A stretch of DNA of 64,000 nucleotides from NCBI GenBank assembly GCA_944324385.1, contig CALUWD010000006.1, forward strand, positions 1-64,000, in the 5' to 3' direction. The notes under the pieces were generated by a model, which did not search any database, had not been told where the DNA came from, and saw nothing but the letters and a program-made list of their open reading frames with translations. The DNA is from Candidatus Gastranaerophilales bacterium. Its GTDB lineage: Bacteria > Cyanobacteriota > Vampirovibrionia > Gastranaerophilales > Gastranaerophilaceae. Position numbers and translations under genes: made by a program. This document shows, piece by piece, positions 53,386-61,117 of this stretch. Position 1 is the stretch's first letter, and each line of letters starts with the position of its first letter.

Positions 53386-54015
53386 TTGAATTTAGAACAA
53401 AGAGAGTTAATCGAAAGTATTATTAGGCAAAATCCGGCTTTTTTGGGAAATGAGCATTTGCTGGATCAGTTTTGCTCTGAAGTTTATAAAAAATCTTATT
53501 TGCTCTTAGATTCTGTTTCAAATGTAGACAGTTTAAAAAATTATCTAAAAAAGGTAGTCGATACCTCTATTTCAAATGTTACAAAAGCCACTAAGGCGTC
53601 AGTTTTAAATAATAATGATGTTCAAGATGTAGTAAAAAAAACTGATAATGCCGAAGAATTAAGCATGTTGTCTTCTAAAGCTGAGAAAAAATATGCACCA
53701 AAAACAAAAATTGTTAGTATTAATAAAAAAGAAATTAGAATTTCAAAAATTAAAAACCCTTACGAAGGGTTGATTGACCCAATTGAGTTAATGCCTGAAA
53801 AGGCTGTTAATCCATCTTTGGCAAAAAACATAGTGGATGCGGTAATTAGGCTTGACTCAAAAGAACCTAGCAAAAGATTTTTAGATATTTTCAAACTAAA
53901 ATATGTCCAAAAGTTTCCTCAAAGCGACATTTCAAAGGCACTAAGAATTTCACAGAATGATTTAAGCAAAAGATTTTGCGAAATGGTAAAGTTAATCAGA
54001 CAAGAGATTTTGTAA
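53386..54015 (+). CDS. Unknown protein with a sigma-region-4-like C-terminal helix-turn-helix
   Basis: 209 residues from TTG 53386 after GGCGAGG. The first 75 residues are helical, the middle (80-150) is Lys-rich and polar. The last 50 residues (about 160-208) look like sigma factor region 4: RFLDIFKLKYVQKF, then QSDISKALRISQNDLSKRF with a likely recognition helix. No region 2 is visible, so it is not a complete sigma factor; it may be an anti-sigma-like or DNA-binding regulator. Single gene, converging with the membrane pair with a two-base gap. Confidence 0.55.
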   Translation: MNLEQRELIESIIRQNPAFLGNEHLLDQFCSEVYKKSYLLLDSVSNVDSLKNYLKKVVDTSISNVTKATKASVLNNNDVQDVVKKTDNAEELSMLSSKAEKKYAPKTKIVSINKKEIRISKIKNPYEGLIDPIELMPEKAVNPSLAKNIVDAVIRLDSKEPSKRFLDIFKLKYVQKFPQSDISKALRISQNDLSKRFCEMVKLIRQEIL

Positions 54016-54017
54016 GA

Positions 54018-54572
54018 TTATATTTTCAACCCTCTTTGCTTTGTAAATGTTATATAATCATTCATTTTTAGAGGTGTTCTAAGAGTGTTTTTTTGAAAAA
54101 ATGGCTGATAATATGGGTCATAGCTTGGTTGTTGCATTTGTACTTTTTGTTTTAATTCTTTTCTTTGTGCTATGCTGCCCAGTTTATTTCTTACAAGTGG
54201 CGTAAGAACATTGCATGAAACCACAGCACCAACAAGTGAAGCCAGAACTTTTGCACCGCCTCTTAGCCTGTCAAATTCTATAGAGTCTTTTTTTATGTTT
54301 TTAAAGGTTATGACATCATTATTTATTAATTTTTCTGTTCCGTTTATAAGTGGTGTTGTTATAAGTGCATATAGTCCAATGTTTACCGCGCCATCAAAAA
54401 TTTCTTGTGGGATAAGGAACTTTTTATCGTCTTTGTCGATTTTTTTGTTGGTTAGAATGCCAAAAGTTTGAGCAGCACTTGCCAAAAACCAACCAACTGC
54501 AGCTGTTATAAATAGAAAATTAGCATTATCATTTGCAAATTTTGCTACCATTTTTTGTCCAAAGTTAGCCAT
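54018..54572 (-). CDS. Unknown membrane protein, second of a paralogous pair
   Basis: 184 residues from the ATG at 54572, which has GGAGGT seven bases upstream inside the end of the preceding gene; the longer frame (54620) is rejected. Two to three hydrophobic stretches (about 18-40, 62-82 and 114-134). NKKIDKDDK then GLYALITTPLINGTEKL aligns by eye with NKEVDKDTR then GILVRGACMKATEL of the upstream protein. The tail is Tyr/Pro/Gln-rich. Its start overlaps the upstream stop (ATGGCTAA), so the two are translated together. Function unknown. Confidence 0.6.
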   Translation of the reverse strand: MANFGQKMVAKFANDNANFLFITAAVGWFLASAAQTFGILTNKKIDKDDKKFLIPQEIFDGAVNIGLYALITTPLINGTEKLINNDVITFKNIKKDSIEFDRLRGGAKVLASLVGAVVSCNVLTPLVRNKLGSIAQRKELKQKVQMQQPSYDPYYQPFFQKNTLRTPLKMNDYITFTKQRGLKI

Positions 54573-55161
54573 TTTGCGTACCTCCGAACTTTTTACTATG
54601 CTCATTTGCAAATTTTTCAACTAGTTCTGCTGATTTGTTTGTTAACGGTGCATCAAGCGCAAAGTTTGTAATAATCATCGCACCAAGTGCAACCAGTGTG
54701 CCTATAACTGAGGGTACGCGATTTATAGCGTCGGACAGTTCTTTTGGAGACAAGTTTAATGAGTCAAAACCGTTGCCAAGTATTTTCTTTATTTTATTTG
54801 GGTCAACTGTAATTTTTCCTGCCTCTTTTATTATCTTGCCTGTTGCGTCTCTTTTTGCAAGCTTTAATTCTGTTGCTTTCATGCATGCACCACGCACAAG
54901 TATACCTGTTGCAGTCCCTACTATTGCCTTTGCACCGCTTCTTATTGCGCTAACCCATCTTGTATCTTTGTCAACTTCTTTGTTGCTTAAATCTATGACA
55001 GGTTGTATTAAAAGCGCGGTGCCACCAATAGCTAACCTTTGCTGTACGCTTGAAAAGTTTTCTATTTTGGTGAGCATGCTCTGCGCTTTGTTGCCTATAG
55101 TTATTGGTTTTACAGCGCGAAAATTTATTTTGTTGTTATTGCTTTCAAGTCTAGTAATCAT
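54565..55161 (-). CDS. Unknown membrane protein, first of a paralogous pair
   Basis: 198 residues from ATG 55161 (AGAAGG three bases upstream); a TTG at 55179 is possible. The N-terminus has INFRA (12-16 from this ATG), the same short motif as in the AAA-operon proteins. Hydrophobic segments lie near 41-60 and 150-172. It is similar in layout and part of its sequence to the downstream protein and overlaps it by eight bases. Function unknown. Confidence 0.6.
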   Translation of the reverse strand: MITRLESNNNKINFRAVKPITIGNKAQSMLTKIENFSSVQQRLAIGGTALLIQPVIDLSNKEVDKDTRWVSAIRSGAKAIVGTATGILVRGACMKATELKLAKRDATGKIIKEAGKITVDPNKIKKILGNGFDSLNLSPKELSDAINRVPSVIGTLVALGAMIITNFALDAPLTNKSAELVEKFANEHSKKFGGTQNG

Positions 55162-55266
55162 ATACCTTCTTTTACCCAATCTTTTAACGCAAATAATAAA
55201 AATAAATTGCTAAAAAATATTATTTAGAAAAACAAGGTTTAATAAATGTTTACATAAATTGGTAAT

Positions 55267-55295
55267 TTGTCATCATTTATTGTTTGTCATACAAT
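55267..55295 (+). promoter_or_regulatory. Promoter of leuA
   Basis: TTGTCA (55267-55272), 17 bases, TACAAT (55290-55295), 37 bases before the leuA ATG. TTTGTCAT is repeated at 55267 and 55284. No leader peptide or terminator lies between promoter and gene, unlike the arg operon. Confidence 0.65.
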
Positions 55296-55332
55296 TATAG
55301 CACATGCTATTTAAAAATGGAATAATTTATTT

Positions 55333-56853
55333 ATGAAGCAACCTTTTTTTTATGACATAACTTTAAGAGATGGAAACCAGTCCTTAAAAAAACCTTGGCA
55401 ATTAAGTGAGAAGCAGTTTATTTTCGAAAAGCTCCATGAACTCAATGTTCAAGCTGTTGAGGTTGGATTTCCTGCTTCTTCACATATGGACTTTGAAGCT
55501 TGCAAAACTCTTGCCGATATGGCATGGGACAATTTGGTTGTTTCAGCGCTAGCACGTGCTGTTAAGAGTGATATTGACAGTGCTATAAAAGCTATAGGCC
55601 ACAGTAAAATTCCGCGTGTGCATACTTTTTTAACACTAAGTCCATTCCATATGAAGTATGTTTTAAATAAAAAACCTGATTATTGCGCTAAGGTTGCAAT
55701 TGAGGCAGTTGAATATGCTACAAAAAACATTAAAAAAATAAATAAAGATGCTCAAGTCCAATTTAGCGTTGAGCATTTTGGAGACTGTATCGAAAACATT
55801 GACTTTGTAGTTGATACACTTAAAAAAATTGTAAAAGCAGGTGCTTATGTCATTAATCTTCCAAATACTGTTGAGAGAACGAGGCCTGCAACTTTTATAA
55901 ATTTAATAGAAAAAGTTAAAAATGCGCTGCCCGAGGATGTTATTATATCTATGCATAATCATAATGATTTGGGCATGGCTACTGCAACAACTGTAGAAGG
56001 TTATTTTGCGGGTGCAATACAACTTGAGTGCTGTTTGAATGGTTTAGGTGAGCGTGCTGGCAATACGGACTTTGCACAGGTCGCAGTTGCATTGCATAAT
56101 AATGGTGTAGATGTTCCTGTTAATCTTGAGAAGATATATGAAACATCAATGATAATTTCGCAAATGGCAAAAGTGCAAATATATGAAAAAGCTCCGCTAA
56201 TTGGCCCTGAAGCGCTGGCGCACAGGAGTGGAATACATCAAGATGGTGCAATAAAAACAAAAGATATGGATTTTGGTGCATATAGACCAATTAAACCTTC
56301 TTTAATAGGTCGTGATGATGATGAAAAAATAGGCTTTACATCTCAATCGGGAAAAACTGCAGTGTTTGAAATTATTAACAATGCGGGTTATCCAATAACA
56401 ATTGAGGAAGCAGTGCGCTTAACGCCTATTGTAAAAGAAATTTCCGAGAAAAAAGGCGAACTTGGCACTGATGAGATTTTAAAAGTTTACTTTAGGGAAA
56501 TTCTTGATGTTAAAGGTGCTTTTGAACTAGTTTCATTTAAACTAGTCGGTGGAGATAAATTTAAGCTAGGATTTAAATTTAATGGCGAATTAAAAGAAGT
56601 CGAAGGTTCTGGTAACGGCCCGCTGGATGCTTGTCTTGATGCACTAAAGAACGCAGGTTTTTCTCGCAAGTTATCTTTTTATAAACAGTATGCGCTTGAT
56701 GAAGATAAAATGGGTGCAGGTGCTAGCGCAATGAGTGTTATTCATCTTGTTGGTAAAAATAATGAAGAAATTATTGGGCGAGCTATTGACCAAAACACTG
56801 CAAGAGCGAATGTTAAAGCAATATTTAATGCGCTAAACCAAGTTTATAAGTAA
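55333..56853 (+). CDS. leuA: 2-isopropylmalate synthase
   Basis: 506 residues. ITLRDGNQSL (about 9-18) has the metal Asp; VEVGFPAS (about 43-50), HNHNDLGMATA (about 209-219) with the metal His pair, and GLGERAGNTDF (about 240-250) complete the active site. A C-terminal LeuA dimer regulatory domain (about 380-500) gives leucine feedback. The enzyme condenses acetyl-CoA with 2-oxoisovalerate. Homocitrate or citramalate synthase are alternatives given the short N-terminus. No leuCDB nearby. Converges with eda with one base between stops. Confidence 0.85.
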   Translation: MKQPFFYDITLRDGNQSLKKPWQLSEKQFIFEKLHELNVQAVEVGFPASSHMDFEACKTLADMAWDNLVVSALARAVKSDIDSAIKAIGHSKIPRVHTFLTLSPFHMKYVLNKKPDYCAKVAIEAVEYATKNIKKINKDAQVQFSVEHFGDCIENIDFVVDTLKKIVKAGAYVINLPNTVERTRPATFINLIEKVKNALPEDVIISMHNHNDLGMATATTVEGYFAGAIQLECCLNGLGERAGNTDFAQVAVALHNNGVDVPVNLEKIYETSMIISQMAKVQIYEKAPLIGPEALAHRSGIHQDGAIKTKDMDFGAYRPIKPSLIGRDDDEKIGFTSQSGKTAVFEIINNAGYPITIEEAVRLTPIVKEISEKKGELGTDEILKVYFREILDVKGAFELVSFKLVGGDKFKLGFKFNGELKEVEGSGNGPLDACLDALKNAGFSRKLSFYKQYALDEDKMGAGASAMSVIHLVGKNNEEIIGRAIDQNTARANVKAIFNALNQVYK

Positions 56854-56854
56854 A

Positions 56855-57454
56855 TTATACTTGTGCTTGAGCAACTGCTTCTTTTACACTTGCAACTATT
56901 TCTTCATAGTTTTTGTTCAAATACAAACCGCGACCCATGCCAATTGCGCATGCTCCCGCATTAAGCAGAGGTTTTATGTGCTCAATTTTAACACTTCCAC
57001 ATGGCATAACATTTAAAAATTTCATTGGTCTAAGTAAATCTTCTATATAGGTTGCGCCGCCAAGGTCTTTAATTGGGAATATTTTAATAATAGGTACGCG
57101 AACCTTCCAAGCGCTGTATGCTTCATTCGGTGTTGTTGCACTTAAAATCAAGGGAATTTTGCTGCTTGATGAAACTTTTGTGAGTCCCATTTGTAAAATT
57201 GGCGAAACTAAAAGTTTTGCACCAGCTTCAATGCCCAGGTGGGCTTGTTCAGATGTTATTATTCCACCTTGTGCAACAAAAATACCATTTATTTGACAAA
57301 CTTTTTTTATTGTTTCAATTGTTGAATTAATTTCAACAACTTTAATTCCGCCTTCTAAATACGCTTGTGCAATTTCAAGCGCTTTTTGTGGTTCGTCTTC
57401 TCTTATAATGCCGTAAATTCTTGACCTAAAAATTTCTTTTATTGCTTCACTCAT
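56855..57454 (-). CDS. eda: KDPG/KHG aldolase family protein
   Basis: 199 residues, family length. YGIIREDEPQKALEIA, GIKVVEINSTI (about 36-46, catalytic-type Glu), VAQGGIIT (about 60-67) and IIKIFPIKDLGG (about 117-128) with the Schiff-base Lys and the phosphate loop match the fold, and CGSVKIEHI completes the pocket. It splits 2-keto-3-deoxy-6-phosphogluconate. No edd is present. Its start overlaps the preceding small gene by ATGA. Confidence 0.85.
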   Translation of the reverse strand: MSEAIKEIFRSRIYGIIREDEPQKALEIAQAYLEGGIKVVEINSTIETIKKVCQINGIFVAQGGIITSEQAHLGIEAGAKLLVSPILQMGLTKVSSSSKIPLILSATTPNEAYSAWKVRVPIIKIFPIKDLGGATYIEDLLRPMKFLNVMPCGSVKIEHIKPLLNAGACAIGMGRGLYLNKNYEEIVASVKEAVAQAQV

Positions 57455-57714
57455 TTTATTGCGTAAACCTTATTTGCTGCTTTGACAGTTTTTACTTGTA
57501 ATTCCATATTTTTAAGCATTAAATTTGAAATTATTTTTTTTGTTTCTTCGTCTTTTACAGACCAGCATATTTTCTTTTCCGGAAATTTAACAAATGATTT
57601 AGTTGAGAACGAAATAGCAGTTTTTAGAGCATCTATTAAATTCAAATTGCTTATATCTATTACTGCTTTTTGTTCATTTGTTTTAGTGAGGAAATTTTCA
57701 ATTTTTTCAATCAT
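57451..57714 (-). CDS. Small hypothetical protein coupled to eda
   Basis: 87 residues, first of a two-gene unit. VIDISNLNLIDALKTAISFS (about 18-37) resembles a short beta-strand/helix unit such as a STAS-like or Rossmann-like half. The rest is Lys-rich. TGA overlaps the eda ATG (ATGA), so the two are made together and may act together. No family is recognised. Confidence 0.5.
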   Translation of the reverse strand: MIEKIENFLTKTNEQKAVIDISNLNLIDALKTAISFSTKSFVKFPEKKICWSVKDEETKKIISNLMLKNMELQVKTVKAANKVYAIK

Positions 57715-57861
57715 GTTTAATTTTTTATCTTCTTTTTATGTCTGTTTGTTATAGGTTCGTATGTTAGTTACTTCGGTATTATTTTATAATTTTTTATAAC
57801 ATAATTTTAAATCTAAACCTTTTGGTGTATAATTTTTTTAAGATGAGGTTGAGGCTTAGTT

Positions 57862-58851
57862 ATGCAAAATTCTTTAACTATTAATGGCAGCGAGATTATT
57901 TGTAGCGCAAAAGAAGTTTTTGATATAGAGGCAAATTCTGTTCTAAAACTTAAGGATAGATTAAATGAAAATTTTTTACGTGCTATTGAAATTATTTACA
58001 ATTCAAAAGGCAAAGTTGTTGTAACAGGTATGGGCAAATCAGGTCTTGTTGGCAGAAAAATTGCTTCAACACTGTGCTCTACAGGTACTCCTGCCGTATT
58101 TTTGCATCCTGCTGAATCTACCCATGGTGATAGCGGTATCATTTCAAGAAACGATGTTGTAATAGCTATTTCAAATAGCGGCGAAACTCAGGAATTATTA
58201 AACCTTTTGCCATTAATTTTGCGTTTTGGGGTTCCTTTAATAGCTCTTACAGGTGGGCTTAATTCTACCTTAGCGCAAAAAAGCGATGTTGTTCTTGATA
58301 TTTCTGTTGAAAGAGAGGCATGCCCTCTGAATAAAGCGCCTACAGCAAGCACGACTGCAACACTTGCAATGGGGGACGCCATTGCTGTTTGTCTGCTTAA
58401 AAAACGCGGTTTTTCTTATGAGGACTTTTTATTGTATCATCCTTCAGGTTCTCTTGGAAAAGGAATTTTATACAAAGTAGGCGAACTTATGATAAAGGGC
58501 GACTTGCTCCCTGTCGTTTCTCAAGAAGTTAATTTTAGTGATGCAATAAAACTTGTTAGCGAAAAGAAACTGGGAACAGCGCTTTTGGTCGATAATACTG
58601 GCAAATTGACAGGCGTTTTAACAGATGGTGACATTAGACGCGCTGTTATAAAGCACCCTGATGCGAGAAATTTAAAAGTAAAAGATGTAATGACAGTAAA
58701 CCCTAAAATCATCGACATAAATGAACTTTGCGCAAAGGCACTTTCTATTATGGAAAAATATTCAATAACTTCGCTTGCTGTTGTTGATAAAAACGATATT
58801 CCAATTGGGCTTTTGCATATCCATGACTTACTGCGCGCGGGGGTAGCATAG
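57862..58851 (+). CDS. kdsD: D-arabinose 5-phosphate isomerase (KpsF/GutQ type)
   Basis: 329 residues. The SIS domain has VVTGMGKSGLVGRKIASTLCSTG (about 53-75), HPAESTHGDSG (about 81-91) and SNSGETQELL (about 103-112). Two CBS domains follow (about 210-265 and 275-329), which may sense nucleotides. It makes arabinose 5-phosphate, the first precursor of KDO. GAGG lies eight bases before the ATG, and the promoter has a TATAAT at 57828. It is directly followed by kdsC, sharing one base. Confidence 0.93.
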   Translation: MQNSLTINGSEIICSAKEVFDIEANSVLKLKDRLNENFLRAIEIIYNSKGKVVVTGMGKSGLVGRKIASTLCSTGTPAVFLHPAESTHGDSGIISRNDVVIAISNSGETQELLNLLPLILRFGVPLIALTGGLNSTLAQKSDVVLDISVEREACPLNKAPTASTTATLAMGDAIAVCLLKKRGFSYEDFLLYHPSGSLGKGILYKVGELMIKGDLLPVVSQEVNFSDAIKLVSEKKLGTALLVDNTGKLTGVLTDGDIRRAVIKHPDARNLKVKDVMTVNPKIIDINELCAKALSIMEKYSITSLAVVDKNDIPIGLLHIHDLLRAGVA

Positions 58852-59387
58852 TGTATAATTCGCTTGACTTAAGACAAAAAGCAAAAAAAATTAAGTTGGC
58901 TGCTTTTGACATTGATGGTGTTATGACAGATGGCTCGCTTATTTATCTGCCTGATGGCTCGCAGGCAAAAGCCTTTAATGCTAAAGACGGTTTAGGGCTT
59001 ACTATGTTAAATAAGGCTGGAATAAAAACCGCAATAATTACCGCAAAAGAGTCTGGAGCAGTTTTAGAGAGGTCTAAAACTCTTGGAATTACAAAACTTT
59101 TTATGAATCAAAAAAATAAAATATTGGCACTTGATGAAATTTGCAGGGAATTTTCACTAGGTTATGATGAAATTTTATACATGGGCGATGATTTACCAGA
59201 TATTGAAGTGCTAAAATCTGTTGGACTCAGTGCATGCCCGCAAGATGCCGTTGACGAGGTTAAGGAAATTTGTAACATTGTTACACAAAAATCAGGTGGT
59301 AAGGGTGCTGTGAGAGAAATCTGCGATTTTTTACTAAAAGTTAATAACATTTCTTTTGATGATTTAAAAAAACCCTCCATACAGTAG
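58851..59387 (+). CDS. kdsC: 3-deoxy-D-manno-octulosonate 8-phosphate phosphatase
   Basis: 178 residues, GTG start overlapping the kdsD stop (TAGTG). Capless HAD enzyme: FDIDGVMTDGSLIYLPDG (about 19-36), where the first Asp is the nucleophile; ITAKESGAV (about 63-71), MGDDLPDIEVL (about 115-125) and a C-terminal GGKGAVREICDFLL (about 152-165), the loop that enters the neighbouring subunit active site in KdsC tetramers. It releases KDO from KDO-8-phosphate. kdsA and kdsB are not in the window. Confidence 0.93.
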   Translation: MYNSLDLRQKAKKIKLAAFDIDGVMTDGSLIYLPDGSQAKAFNAKDGLGLTMLNKAGIKTAIITAKESGAVLERSKTLGITKLFMNQKNKILALDEICREFSLGYDEILYMGDDLPDIEVLKSVGLSACPQDAVDEVKEICNIVTQKSGGKGAVREICDFLLKVNNISFDDLKKPSIQ

Positions 59388-59394
59388 GTTTTTT
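59366..59394 (+). terminator. Terminator after kdsC
   Basis: AAAAAACC (59367-59374) and GGTTTTTT (59387-59394) form an 8-bp stem with a 12-base loop and T-run, overlapping the last codons of kdsC. Transcription probably stops here. Confidence 0.75.
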
Positions 59395-59493
59395 GGTTTT
59401 ATTAATATTTGTTAAGAATTTGGTATTTTTTGTCAATTTATTTCTGTTCAAAGACTTTATTAATATAACAATAGCTTATGAGAGAATTTGGTT

Positions 59494-59697
59494 ATGACGG
59501 AAATTGAATTAAATACTATTTTTAACATTGTTTGTGATCCTGAAAAAAATGTGTACAAACTTGATAGTGTTAAAAAAATTCAAGAAGTTCAAAGAATTGC
59601 CAGAGTATTTAACATAGCAAAAGAGCAACGCGAAACATCAAAGGAAATCTCTGCACGCGCCCTTGTTGCATTCAAAATGCTAGTTAGCAACAACTAA
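59494..59697 (+). CDS. Small hypothetical helical protein
   Basis: 67 residues from ATG 59494 (GAGAG nine bases upstream); TTG at 59488 adds two residues. The protein is Lys/Glu/Val-rich and helical, with no signal peptide or membrane segment, and has no family I recognise. It is isolated from kdsC by the terminator and about 100 bases. Its TAA abuts the first possible stop of the frame-restored receiver/GGDEF gene. Confidence 0.5.
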   Translation: MTEIELNTIFNIVCDPEKNVYKLDSVKKIQEVQRIARVFNIAKEQRETSKEISARALVAFKMLVSNN

Positions 59698-59765
59698 TTA
59701 CTCTTTTACATAGTTTTTGAATTCGACACAAAGTTCGTCTAGGATTTGTGAGAGTTTTTTGAAGT

Positions 59766-61007
59766 TTAATTGCACAAAATCAAGAGTAATGGTGTTTGAA
59801 CTTTTTGTGGTATCAAAGATGTAATTGCGGTATTTATTTGTGCCTTGTATAAACCGCCATACATTATGGATAGATACGCACGAACGTTGTTTTTGTAAAT
59901 AATAAATCTTGTTTTGTCTGTGTTAACTTCGTATTTAACTTTTACATCCTTGATTTTTGATGAAATTAAATTGTAATATTTCTCAAAAACAGGTTCAAAA
60001 ACTATTTTACATTTTTGTTTGTACGCTTGGGCGTATAGTTTTGATGTTTTTTCGTCACTTGGTACAATTTCATGTGTTTTTTCTGCTTGCTTATTTTGTT
60101 GTGCTGGCGGTTGTTTTGCAAGATTGATGCCTGCGTTTGGGTCTTTTGAATAAGTGCTTGATGCTACAATTAGAGAATTTGTTTCCTCTTTTGCCTTGTT
60201 AAGTGCTTCTTGCAAAAACTCTTTTGCAGAGTCAAATTTTTCATTTTTTATTTCAATGACAGATGCATTTGCGCCACAATCAACTCCTAAATTTGTGTTT
60301 ATTCTTTCAAATACAGGGTAAACGCCATTTAGTTTTGTTTTAGGTAAAAATATGTAAAATTCATCTATATCTTTAATTGCAACGGAATCATTGATTCTAA
60401 TTGATTTTTTAATTACTTCAAGAAATTCCTTTGGATTTTTGTATCCTGGGTACTTTGAATCAGGTGTAACAAGCATTAAACAGGAATTGATTTTGTGTGA
60501 AATTGCATTTTCAATTTGACTTTTTAAAAACTCCTCACAATATTTTTGAGTATAAACCCCTGTATCAGGCTGTATCATTCCTATTGTTTTCATGAATTCA
60601 AATTGTGTTGATATGCTTGTGTTTAAGTCGTCTTTTTGAATGCACCAAATGGTACGAATCAAAAGCTCGTAATCATGTGCAGGGTGTTTTAAAATATCAC
60701 TTATGCCATTGTCAAAAGCGTCGATTATTGTTTCTCTTGAACAATTGTCATTTAAAAACAGCACTGGCACTTGAGAAATAACAGAAGTTGCCTTTATGTC
60801 TTTGATTAATTTTATTGCATCTGGGTTATCGTTAGAGCAGTGAATTATTATAACATTTGGTAATTGATTTTTTAAAAAATCAATTGCATTGTCAAAAGAG
60901 CAGTTTGTAATTTTGTCCAAATCCCTTAATAGAACGAGTTTTGAACCTATTTGCTCAACTAGTCCTTCGTCATTGCTTATTACTGTTATGGTGTTTGTGA
61001 ACCCCAT
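59766..61007 (-). CDS. Degenerate receiver-GGDEF protein, apparent 3' frameshift
   Basis: 413 residues. A CheY-like receiver (about 7-122) has His 56 (NVIIIH) where the phospho-accepting Asp belongs, so it is probably not phosphorylated. A second domain (about 148-300) resembles GGDEF in layout (DTGVYTQKYCEEFL and RINDSVA) but reads K-D-I-D-E-F at the GG[DE]EF place, so cyclase activity is doubtful. The C-terminus in this frame (LIPQKV to LCN) looks non-native. A frame change near 59810 gives FDTTKSSNTITLDF and 20-odd further codons to a stop at 59698-59700, directly abutting the convergent gene. Probably one damaged or shifted gene, 59698-61007. Confidence 0.6.
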   Translation of the reverse strand: MGFTNTITVISNDEGLVEQIGSKLVLLRDLDKITNCSFDNAIDFLKNQLPNVIIIHCSNDNPDAIKLIKDIKATSVISQVPVLFLNDNCSRETIIDAFDNGISDILKHPAHDYELLIRTIWCIQKDDLNTSISTQFEFMKTIGMIQPDTGVYTQKYCEEFLKSQIENAISHKINSCLMLVTPDSKYPGYKNPKEFLEVIKKSIRINDSVAIKDIDEFYIFLPKTKLNGVYPVFERINTNLGVDCGANASVIEIKNEKFDSAKEFLQEALNKAKEETNSLIVASSTYSKDPNAGINLAKQPPAQQNKQAEKTHEIVPSDEKTSKLYAQAYKQKCKIVFEPVFEKYYNLISSKIKDVKVKYEVNTDKTRFIIYKNNVRAYLSIMYGGLYKAQINTAITSLIPQKVQTPLLLILCN

Positions 61008-61079
61008 TTGTAACTCCTTTGGAATTTATATTACAATGAAAAATATAATTTTTCCAGTTTTTTAATTTTTTTAAAGAAA

Positions 61080-61108
61080 ATGACAAACAAAGAAACTTTT
61101 GCTATGCT
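61080..61108 (+). promoter_or_regulatory. Promoter of the GT39-like gene, near-leaderless
   Basis: ATGACA (61080-61085), 17 bases, TATGCT (61103-61108) with TG-C extension. The ATG at 61118 is nine bases past the -10 box, so the message would have almost no leader. Confidence 0.6.
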
Positions 61109-61117
61109 CTTTGTATT

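Noticed and set aside
54635..55213. 192-codon plus-strand frame
   Set aside because: Opposite the coupled membrane-protein gene, whose overlap with its neighbour and GGAGGT site show the real strand.
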